From: a virus
Length of the DNA stretch: 27,707 nt
Virus record (IMG/VR): IMGVR_UViG_3300007516_000105
Location: 1-27,707 of that record
Strand: one strand, 5' to 3'
A model generated the notes under the pieces. The model was not told the DNA's origin. It worked only from the letters and a program-made list of their open reading frames with translations, and made no database searches. How positions within the stretch are numbered: the stretch's first letter is position 1; each line of letters opens with the position of its first letter. A program made the position numbers and the translations under genes. Positions 21,461-27,707 of this stretch are shown piece after piece.

Positions 21461-22567
21461 CTACCTCGCCTGCGTAAACGCATCGGGGTCAATTTTGCGA
21501 CCCTGTTCTTTGTTGCCAGTACGCGCCGTGCGTATCCGGTCCATCATTTTATACAAGGACTCTGCCCCTGCTTCGGAATTACCGTTGCCTAGATGGCTTA
21601 CTACATCTGCAGGGATAACAAACTCCCCATGGGATAGCGCAGCTTCCTGCTCGCCTTCAATACTCGAGGGAATCTTATCCGCCATCCCGTCCGTGGGTCC
21701 CCCTAAATACCTACCCGCAGCAGGCAGTGAGGCAATGCCCCCCTTAGCGAACCCTTGCAGGTAGTTGTACGCATTATGAGGCATGCTAGCCTGTAGGATG
21801 CTTTTAACGTCCGCGGCGGTTACATTAGGGTCCCCGTACATCTCGGCTAGCTGAGTAGGGCTTATGCCATACCGCTGCGCATACTCTAACAGGGTGCCTT
21901 GTTCTCCTACGGTAATTTCCCCCGCATCTTGGGGAGCCCCAAAAGAATCCGCCCCAGCTGCCACGGGTTGTTTCATATAATTTATGAGGTTCTGGATGTC
22001 CTCTAGGTAATTAGCCCCTAAGTCCACGGCCCCTTTTTGCGAGGTATAAAACTCCACCCCATTTCCTTGTTGGGTTATGGGGGTTTGTCCAACGTAACTA
22101 GGCTGGTACCCTTGAGAATACGGTAGCTCGTACTGAGACCACCCCGCCGGTAACTGCGCAGGCCCTATCTTAGGTACCACTGGTGCTATGGGCGTTGGCG
22201 TAACAGGCGTCACGACCCCAGCACCAGCACCAGACAGTGCCCCTGATAATGCCGCTGTTAGCTGAGCTTGCCACGCTTGGTCGTCTTGCTGGCGTTGTAG
22301 TGCTGCAGCGTTATCTAAGGCAAGCTGCTCTGCAGTCTTACCCATAAACGGGGTGTTCTGGTCTTGTGTAAATGTAGTGTCAGTAAAATACCGGCGCCCC
22401 GCCTCCCCCGGTCTACGGGCTAGGGTTTCTCCTGTAGGAGTCTGGTTAGTACGTGTGAACGCATCTGGCACTACGGAGCGATTTGCCAAGTAGTTGGGGA
22501 TACCCCCTTGGTACCCTACGGGTTTTTGGTCGTTACCAAAGCCGAAAAAGTCTGCTATACCGCTCAT
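21461..22567 (-). CDS. Virion protein with conserved GEFVIPADVVSHLGNG module
   Basis: This is a 368-residue protein. The N-terminus is variable and Gly-, Gln- and Pro-rich (FFGFGNDQKPVGYQGG). The C-terminal 100 residues carry a well-conserved module: FAKGGIASLP, YLGGPTDGMADKIP, ALSHGEFVIPADVVSHLGNG and SLYKMMDRIRTARTG. I recognise this module from structural proteins of many marine phages, where it ends tail or internal proteins, but its biochemical role is unknown to me. The start ATG overlaps the preceding stop by one base (TGATG). It probably belongs with the next two genes to one internal or tail assembly. Confidence 0.7.
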   Translation of the reverse strand: MSGIADFFGFGNDQKPVGYQGGIPNYLANRSVVPDAFTRTNQTPTGETLARRPGEAGRRYFTDTTFTQDQNTPFMGKTAEQLALDNAAALQRQQDDQAWQAQLTAALSGALSGAGAGVVTPVTPTPIAPVVPKIGPAQLPAGWSQYELPYSQGYQPSYVGQTPITQQGNGVEFYTSQKGAVDLGANYLEDIQNLINYMKQPVAAGADSFGAPQDAGEITVGEQGTLLEYAQRYGISPTQLAEMYGDPNVTAADVKSILQASMPHNAYNYLQGFAKGGIASLPAAGRYLGGPTDGMADKIPSSIEGEQEAALSHGEFVIPADVVSHLGNGNSEAGAESLYKMMDRIRTARTGNKEQGRKIDPDAFTQAR

Positions 22568-23988
22568 CAGTACCTACCTCCGTGGAGTATTCTATCCACT
22601 ATGTCAACTATATTACCACTAGGCACTGCGCCACCACCATAGAAGCCTTTTGGCTCCTTTTTTAGCTTTGGGCGTCCACTTAGTAGGCGTTCTATGTTCT
22701 CCTCCATGGATAAGGCGGGGTCGAAGAAAGCATTTATATCCGCAAGGCCCATTTGGTCCGTCGCCCCCATGCGAACCCCTCCCGTACTAGGGAACCCGCT
22801 AGTGCCACCTGCCGCTCCCGGACCAAAAGGCGTCGGTGATACTGGCACTTCGTCCACAGGTGTAACGGGTGTAATAGGCACATCGGGGGTACCCGCAGTC
22901 TCCCACGGTGGGGCTTCTGTGGGGGTGTCCTCATTTGGGTGGCCCCACAGAAAGGGGTTACCTAAGTCGATTGTATCCGGGCCAGTGCTCGTTACAACCG
23001 GTGTGTCGTTATTTACAACCGGTGTGTCATTATTTACAACCGGTGTGTCATTATTTATAACTGGTGTATCGTTATTTACAACTGGGCCCTGTGGGACTTG
23101 GTTCGTAGCTCCGGCAGGCACCTCGTCAATATTTATAGTGTCTGGGTTTCCGCCAGATACATCAATCCCTAGCTGAGACTTAGCAACTGCGTCTTCAATG
23201 ACGTTCTTTAACTCCCCAGAGCCCTCTACTACTACTTTAGCAGCATCGTTTGAAATTCCGGTGGTGTCTGATATTACGCCAGCTATTACGTCAGGTAAGC
23301 TAGAGGTGGCCACCCCGTCGCCTTTAATCTTGCCTAAGATTCCCGCAATAATCTCGTCCACTGCAGCGCTCCCGGAGGTCACACCCCCTATAGTCTGCGT
23401 ACCGGGTACAGTACCTACTGGGATAAAGGGTTGGGTGGGGCCAAAGATCGAGGGGTCATATGACCACACTGAGGATACACCCCCTGTAGCAGGGTTAAGC
23501 ACTACCGCGCCGGGGGCCTTCTTAAACCAATCTATAACTTGCTCCAGCAAACTCCCTGTGGAGTCTCCCCCTGTAGCTGCTGGTGTGGGTGCCGGTGTGG
23601 GTGCCGGTGTAGGGGCGGGCACCGTAGTGGGTGTTGGCACCGGCTGGTTTATCATGTCGTAGTAGTCAGCAATGGCCGCGTCCCGATCGTAACCCCAGAT
23701 ACCCATGAGCTGAGTAATCACATCTTCTTCAGTCGCGTACTCTCCGGGCACGTGGTTAGGGTTTGCGTTTCCTAGGTCAAAGTTGGGCTGCCCTGCACCT
23801 ACCCCTGTGTAGGAGGGGGAGTTGGTTTCAGAGGACGCGCTGCCACTTCCTGCTCCGGGGAGTAAGTCTGCATAGGTAATGCCAGAAGGTAGACCACCAC
23901 CAACTCCGCCTAGCCTCCCGCCCAACCATATAGAATCACTATCCAGTACATAGCTACCTTTGGTGCCGTCAAATTTCTTAATAGTCAT
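22567..23988 (-). CDS. Low-complexity virion protein with heptad NNDTPVV repeats
   Basis: This is a 473-residue protein with strong low complexity. In order it has an N-terminal Gly-rich part, a short helical segment (EDVITQLMGIWGYDRDAAIADYYDMIN), and a Pro- and Thr-rich linker of PAPT repeats. A region of Val- and Ile-rich strands follows, then four near-perfect NNDTPV(V/I) repeats, a Pro-rich linker and a short C-terminal GFYGGGAVPSGNIVDIVDRIL. Such layouts occur in flexible tail-associated proteins of phages. It sits four bases after the gene encoded just upstream. I cannot name a function. Confidence 0.6.
   Translation of the reverse strand: MTIKKFDGTKGSYVLDSDSIWLGGRLGGVGGGLPSGITYADLLPGAGSGSASSETNSPSYTGVGAGQPNFDLGNANPNHVPGEYATEEDVITQLMGIWGYDRDAAIADYYDMINQPVPTPTTVPAPTPAPTPAPTPAATGGDSTGSLLEQVIDWFKKAPGAVVLNPATGGVSSVWSYDPSIFGPTQPFIPVGTVPGTQTIGGVTSGSAAVDEIIAGILGKIKGDGVATSSLPDVIAGVISDTTGISNDAAKVVVEGSGELKNVIEDAVAKSQLGIDVSGGNPDTINIDEVPAGATNQVPQGPVVNNDTPVINNDTPVVNNDTPVVNNDTPVVTSTGPDTIDLGNPFLWGHPNEDTPTEAPPWETAGTPDVPITPVTPVDEVPVSPTPFGPGAAGGTSGFPSTGGVRMGATDQMGLADINAFFDPALSMEENIERLLSGRPKLKKEPKGFYGGGAVPSGNIVDIVDRILHGGRY
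22994..23077. repeat. Four tandem 21-base repeats (NNDTPVV)
   Basis: Four consecutive 21-base units start at 22994, 23015, 23036 and 23057, and a partial fifth follows from 23078. The units share the core of ACAACCGGTGTGTC plus a T-rich end; the fourth copy has a few changes. Each encodes seven residues on the minus strand, so unit gain or loss keeps the frame. Confidence 0.88.
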
Positions 23989-23992
23989 AGGA

Positions 23993-24496
23993 TTACCACT
24001 GTTCTGCCCACTTAAGCACCGCTGTCACGGTTGCGTTGGTTCCCGTTAGGCGTCTAACGCATAGCGTGACAGGCTGTGTGCTTGCCACATAAAGGGTGCT
24101 AGACAGACTGGCTAATCCAGAGCGGTTGCCCCCGGAGCCGCCAGTTCCTACAAGACCGCCATCAATTAACTGCCCACCAGTAATAGCCGTTGCCGGAACT
24201 CTGACACCAATACCCCACTGACATTCACTACCGGGCATATAACGCCCACGTTCCGCCGAGTCAAGCCTTGCTGTGGATGCCGTAGTTGTTCCGCTCTTTA
24301 CAAGGTATTCAGTCCCATCGTTAGTGACTGCGCCTGTATTTGTAACGGCGGTGATGTCTCTTAGCGCTGCTACGCCGTAGTTGGCCTGTAGCTCAAGAAT
24401 AGTAGTCTTGGCCGAGGTCTTTAGCTCACCGAACATGGTCTGGTAACTGGGGTCCAGTTTGGTATCTTTTAGAGGTATAGTTGATATGCCACTCAT
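23993..24496 (-). CDS. Tail-associated structural protein (hypothetical)
   Basis: This is a 167-residue protein. I place the start at the ATG at 24496 (MSGISTIPL), because it overlaps the stop of the previous gene as ATGA. The longer frame to 24742 only shadows that gene. The N-terminal part has a helix (YQTMFGELKTSAKTTILELQANYG). The rest is rich in Thr, Gly and Ser, with beta-strand stretches (VTNTGAVTNDGTEYLVKSGTT, then GIGVRVPATAI), typical of tail-fibre-like or decorating proteins. There is no catalytic motif. Its position among small tail genes supports a structural role, by inference. Confidence 0.6.
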   Translation of the reverse strand: MSGISTIPLKDTKLDPSYQTMFGELKTSAKTTILELQANYGVAALRDITAVTNTGAVTNDGTEYLVKSGTTTASTARLDSAERGRYMPGSECQWGIGVRVPATAITGGQLIDGGLVGTGGSGGNRSGLASLSSTLYVASTQPVTLCVRRLTGTNATVTAVLKWAEQW

Positions 24497-24831
24497 GTTA
24501 TGTCCGCCCCATACAGGGTAAAGGTCAATGCACTGGCCACGCTGGATTGCACCGCCACATTCCCAGTGCTGGTAAAGCCTGCAAGTAAGCTGGTAATAGA
24601 CACAGTCTCCTTGGGTTGGGTCACCACCTGATAAAAAAGAGCCGTGGTCTGGTCGTAAGTTGTGGCATCCTCGTCGTGAAATACACTGAATGAGGCAACT
24701 GCCGCGGAAGTATTGCATATAAACAACGACTTCCCTACCCACGTAGTCGCCGCAGCAGGGGAGTACAGTACCTCGGCCGAGGTGGTAGTGGGTCTAAGCT
24801 GACCCAACTGCTTCTCTTGTATAGTACTCAC
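24493..24831 (-). CDS. Small beta-rich tail-associated protein (hypothetical)
   Basis: This is a 112-residue, beta-rich protein. Segments include LGQLRPTTTSAEVLYSPAA, FICNTSAAVASFSVFHDED and a C-terminal ALTFTLYGADIT. Small jelly-roll-like or Ig-like phage tail proteins read like this (signature 'L...RP....V..YSP'), and such genes often sit near tail fibre genes. The start overlaps the previous stop by four bases (ATGA) and its stop overlaps the next ATG. The function is unknown and the structural role is inferred. Confidence 0.6.
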   Translation of the reverse strand: MSTIQEKQLGQLRPTTTSAEVLYSPAAATTWVGKSLFICNTSAAVASFSVFHDEDATTYDQTTALFYQVVTQPKETVSITSLLAGFTSTGNVAVQSSVASALTFTLYGADIT

Positions 24832-25034
24832 GTCATCACCAGTGTGTATCGGCGGTTAAAGTTTATGTCATTCTCCATCACCAAGCTCTCGGTCTGCAGG
24901 GCTCCCACAGAGGCCACAAGCTGGTTGAAGAACAGGCGTAGCACGTTGTTATGCCTAGCATAGGGAGCATACATATACTCCCGAGGTGGCTCAGGTAACG
25001 CAGGGGCTGCTAAACGCTGAAAGGTATGGCTCAT
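24828..25034 (-). CDS. Small hypothetical late protein (68 residues)
   Basis: This is a 68-residue protein encoded between the large tail protein and the small beta-rich gene. It reads as a short Pro-rich N-terminus (APALPEPPREYMYAPYARHN) and a helix (NNVLRLFFNQLVASVGALQ). A segment of this shape recurs in small phage late genes of unknown function. The ATG overlaps the stop of the upstream gene by one base (TAATG) and the gene ends in an ATGA overlap. No further inference is possible. Confidence 0.6.
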   Translation of the reverse strand: MSHTFQRLAAPALPEPPREYMYAPYARHNNVLRLFFNQLVASVGALQTESLVMENDINFNRRYTLVMT

Positions 25035-26878
25035 TACCGTCTCCCATCAGGGCGCAGGTCTATCCGCGGGGCGCCTAGTTGCCAATTAACACCGAGCTCA
25101 CTGGAGGAGACTTTCATCGCCATCTGCCGGCCACGCACCCGCACAAAAACTTCCCCTGTGAACTCCTCTATAGGGAGTGCCGCAGTAAGGGTGACATCCC
25201 CGCTGTTAACCCCTCCAGTGGAAGTAGGGGATGTATACCCCGACCCAGAGTTTTTAAGGGGGTACAACGTCATGAGGGCAGTAGGGGCGGTAGACTCTGA
25301 CCCGGTAAAGCTCATGTCCGGTAGCACGCGCCAGATAAAGGCAAACTGATGCCCGTCGTCCAAATCAAACTCAGAAGACAATATGTAGGCCGATATAGGC
25401 AGTGTAGTGCTGGTCTCTTTGTCGTCGTTCCCAACCTCATGGTATATAAGGTTGTAGTTGTACCCCGCCGCTATAGGGTTAGAGCGCAGGCTAGTGTCCA
25501 GCCACGCCGTGCGGGCCATGCTGCCGTAGTACCACAGGTTCTCTAGGTAGTGGTACACCACGTAGCTGTCTATGGTGCGGGAGTCCGCGGAGCAGTAGAA
25601 CCACCATATTTCGTGGTAGCCCTCGTTGGTCCCAGCGATGATTTGCGCATACTGCTGCTTGTTCATGTCTCCGAATACGTGTTTACGCAGGTCACAGGGC
25701 AGTGGGGCTACGGTACCATCATATTTGTAGAACTTATCCTTCCCCATCCAAAAGGCAGTGCCTGCAACATACGCGACCGCATTTTGGCTTGCAATTGAGG
25801 TATTGTCTCCAAGTAGCTGCGCACCCCACCCCTCTGGGGCTCCCAAGTATTGCAGGGAGTATAGGGCAGCATCAGTCCATACAAGCACTTCCTGCCTAGC
25901 TTGTGCGGAGGTTACAATTTCAGACCCGCGGGAGAGGCGTAAATCCCCCGCTTGGTTTAGTGGGTCTGGGGTCCACATGGCGATGTTTTCTTGGTCTGCC
26001 CATCGTATGAGCATCGGGTCAAGGACAGTGGAGCCCAGTGGGGTACACCCCATAGCAAAAGTAAACCTGCTTATGTCTGATACGGCCACAGTAAGCACTT
26101 TGGTAGGGACATCAGAGGCACCCGCCAGCGCAGAGACAAGTATGCCTCTCGTACTGACTGTATTAGTAGCATCCCAGTAGTAGAGCGCCCCACCCCGGTG
26201 GTTAAACACGAGGTCCTCCCCGAAGTTAGCTTGGCTCCACAGGCGTATAGTACTTGCTGCCCCACCGCCAAACCCCCACACACCAGAGCCGAAGCGCCCT
26301 GCACCCCAGCCAAGTCCCGGTACAGTAAACGCATACCCTACGTTGATCTGGTACGCTGCGGAGACTGAACCCCCGCCGGTTGCTGTTGAGGTTGCTGCAC
26401 TGGCTGCTTCTATAGTGTAGGTATCCACAGTCAGGACAATAAGCGAGTATTCCCCGGCAATAGTAAGCCCCCCAACGGCCGAGGCCCCGCTGAAAGTAAC
26501 GTAGTCCCCAGTAAAGCACCCATGGGCTACGTCAGTAACAGTGACTACTGTGTTCGTGTCAGTGGTATCAAAAGGGTTTGTGAGCGCCGCAGTACGGCGG
26601 AGGGGGGTGATGTCATAGTACGCACCCCCACGCTCTAGGTAGTACTTGAGGTTGGTGCCCACACTTACGAGGTTCTGATTAGCCAGAGTCACCCAGTTCC
26701 AGAGTGAGCGGCATACCCCCAAATAGGTATCCGCTGAGATACGCTCCCACCCCCCGATCTTCTCAGGGCTGCCTTGGCGGAAGCGAATCTTGTCAGACTC
26801 ATACCAACCACCTTCAGTGGTGTACCGGGTGTTCTCCCGGTTGACGCCGGGGCGTAGCTCTAGCTTCTTTAAGGGCAT
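25034..26878 (-). CDS. Large tail / virion structural protein (RFRQGSPEKIGGW type)
   Basis: This is a 614-residue protein. The start (PLKKLELRPGVNRENTRYTTEGGWYESDKIRFRQG) and the following EKIGGW are typical of a common structural protein of podovirus-like marine phages, placed where other phages have tail tube or stabilising proteins. The body is beta-rich, including repeated strand and turn patterns (DTYTIEAASAATSTATGGG; ALYSLQYLGAPEGWG). I could not match it confidently to T7 gp12 or P22 gp10, so I only call it a tail or virion protein. The ATG overlaps the lysozyme stop by one base (TAATG). Confidence 0.7.
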   Translation of the reverse strand: MPLKKLELRPGVNRENTRYTTEGGWYESDKIRFRQGSPEKIGGWERISADTYLGVCRSLWNWVTLANQNLVSVGTNLKYYLERGGAYYDITPLRRTAALTNPFDTTDTNTVVTVTDVAHGCFTGDYVTFSGASAVGGLTIAGEYSLIVLTVDTYTIEAASAATSTATGGGSVSAAYQINVGYAFTVPGLGWGAGRFGSGVWGFGGGAASTIRLWSQANFGEDLVFNHRGGALYYWDATNTVSTRGILVSALAGASDVPTKVLTVAVSDISRFTFAMGCTPLGSTVLDPMLIRWADQENIAMWTPDPLNQAGDLRLSRGSEIVTSAQARQEVLVWTDAALYSLQYLGAPEGWGAQLLGDNTSIASQNAVAYVAGTAFWMGKDKFYKYDGTVAPLPCDLRKHVFGDMNKQQYAQIIAGTNEGYHEIWWFYCSADSRTIDSYVVYHYLENLWYYGSMARTAWLDTSLRSNPIAAGYNYNLIYHEVGNDDKETSTTLPISAYILSSEFDLDDGHQFAFIWRVLPDMSFTGSESTAPTALMTLYPLKNSGSGYTSPTSTGGVNSGDVTLTAALPIEEFTGEVFVRVRGRQMAMKVSSSELGVNWQLGAPRIDLRPDGRR

Positions 26879-27351
26879 TACTCACCGCCGGGTTGCATTA
26901 GGGCCGCTTCTGCTTCACGGCGTCGGACTAGTCCGGGGAGTATCTTACCCCCGCTTCTTCGCCACTTACGCAGCTCAAGAATGGCTTCGTCCCAGTTAGA
27001 TTCCTCTACTCTCTTTCTTAGCGTGCTTGCTCGATACCGAGAAACACCTAGATTATACGCGAAATCATTCAATGCACCCAAGGCTTTGGGGTTGGTAAAT
27101 AGGTTTGGGGAGGCCCGTAAGACCCCCGCCAAGTAATCGTTGAGCAGTGTGTACTTGAGCCAGCTTAGCGCCGTCGGCTCATCTATCGCAGGGTCGTGCT
27201 CTGTGACCCTCTTACCATCAGGTTTATACACTGTACCATACCCAATAGTCCAGTACCCCGCAGGGCATAAGTATGGCTTAGCCCGGAACCCCTCGAAGTG
27301 TTTGCACAGTTGGGTGGCTATTTGCAGGGCTTCACTTAGAGGTGCGCTCAT
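26878..27351 (-). CDS. Endolysin, T4-type lysozyme (glycoside hydrolase 24)
   Basis: This is a 157-residue muramidase that cuts the glycan chain of peptidoglycan and releases progeny. The GH24 catalytic triad is seen with the exact spacing E20-x8-C29-x5-T35 in HFEGFRAKPYLCPAGYWTIGYGT, with Cys in place of the Asp found in some members. NDFAYNLG (residues 96-103) is the usual second motif. There is no signal peptide or hydrophobic anchor, so export should depend on the holin encoded directly upstream. The weak purine-rich site before the ATG (GGGGGCGGG) and an 11-base gap link it to the holin gene. The lysis genes lie at the upstream side of the late operon. Confidence 0.92.
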   Translation of the reverse strand: MSAPLSEALQIATQLCKHFEGFRAKPYLCPAGYWTIGYGTVYKPDGKRVTEHDPAIDEPTALSWLKYTLLNDYLAGVLRASPNLFTNPKALGALNDFAYNLGVSRYRASTLRKRVEESNWDEAILELRKWRRSGGKILPGLVRRREAEAALMQPGGE

Positions 27352-27362
27352 ACACCCGCCCC

Positions 27363-27707
27363 CTATTGTATTTTCCGATTATCCCGATCAATTGATCTAC
27401 CGACAAACCAAAAGCTCAGTATCATGTTAAGCACAGCCATGTCATCTATGCCCCACAGGGTGGTCATCACAATCTTCCAATCCCCGTTCTGCTGTAGGGC
27501 GATCAGGAACGCTGCCAGTTTGACCATAGCGTAGAGTCCGACAAACAGATAGGTGACCAGTGGGCGCACCAGTGCCGAGATACCTGCTACGAATTTACCC
27601 GCAGCCTTCGCTGTGCTGGACTGCTCTTTGAAGGCATTACCGATGGCATCAAGCTCTGCTACAGTCATCGCAGCTTCAGTCTGGCGCATGGCGATCTCAC
27701 CGCGCAC
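27363..27707 (-). CDS. Holin (gene transfer agent 3TM-like), partial
   Basis: This is a membrane protein that should form the lysis pore and let the endolysin reach the wall. It has a hydrophobic helix VRPLVTYLFVGLYAMVKLAAFLI (about residues 47-69). A second segment is MAVLNMILSFWFVGRSI (90-106). The layout 'RP...Y......D.....I.FWF..R' agrees with the GTA-type 3TM holin family. The frame is open to the window edge and its first codon there is GTG, so the true N-terminus, possibly with further residues, is probably outside the window. It lies just upstream of the lysozyme, as expected in a lysis cassette. Confidence 0.75.
   Translation of the reverse strand: MRGEIAMRQTEAAMTVAELDAIGNAFKEQSSTAKAAGKFVAGISALVRPLVTYLFVGLYAMVKLAAFLIALQQNGDWKIVMTTLWGIDDMAVLNMILSFWFVGRSIDRDNRKIQ

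Noticed and set aside
1-27707. tRNA genes or CRISPR arrays
   Set aside because: No cloverleaf-like sequence or regularly spaced repeat was seen by eye; a dedicated scan was not possible.

Overview
This window is part of a double-stranded DNA tailed bacteriophage genome, most likely a podovirus-like (short-tailed) phage. The evidence is a compact replication module on the plus strand, a family A DNA polymerase with proofreading domain, an archaeo-eukaryotic-type primase-helicase, and on the minus strand a holin-lysozyme pair followed by very large internal (ejection-type) virion proteins. The host cannot be read from the sequence. The gene style resembles phages of aquatic proteobacteria, but that is an inference.

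Layout. Positions 1-2183 hold small, tightly overlapping plus-strand early genes of unknown function, including a Cys-rich protein, a secreted small protein and what looks like the stranded propeptide of a subtilisin-type protease. Positions 2184-2315 are a regulatory gap. Positions 2316-12705 are the replication and recombination module: DNA polymerase (2316-4154), a structured leader (4155-4340), a small conserved protein, a Cas4/RecB-type Fe-S exonuclease, a small HNH nuclease, an SNF2-type helicase interrupted by an intein (5499-7925), a sigma70-like promoter with two dyad-symmetric sites (7922-7993), a conserved small protein, a predicted single-strand DNA-binding protein, a small helix-turn-helix protein and the primase-helicase. 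The plus and minus units meet tail to tail at 12702-12705, where both stop codons lie in one CTAG palindrome.

The minus strand (read from 27707 down to 12702) carries holin, lysozyme, a tail or virion protein, several small tail-associated genes, then four glycine-rich or low-complexity virion proteins and a 2013-residue giant protein with a zincin-type HEIVH motif. Most junctions overlap by 1 to 4 bases (TAATG, TGATG, ATGA), which suggests one translationally coupled late operon. Terminase, portal and capsid genes are not in the window.

The most striking element is in the helicase gene. An intein (6081-6947) is inserted directly after the Walker B acidic pair (VIDE/C). A complete homing endonuclease gene (zinc finger, NUMOD3-like segment, Vsr-like EDxHD nuclease) is written over the intein in the +1 reading frame. 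It is not fused in frame. The intein frame stays open across the whole endonuclease, and the end of the nuclease domain is dual-coded with the C-terminal splicing block of the intein.
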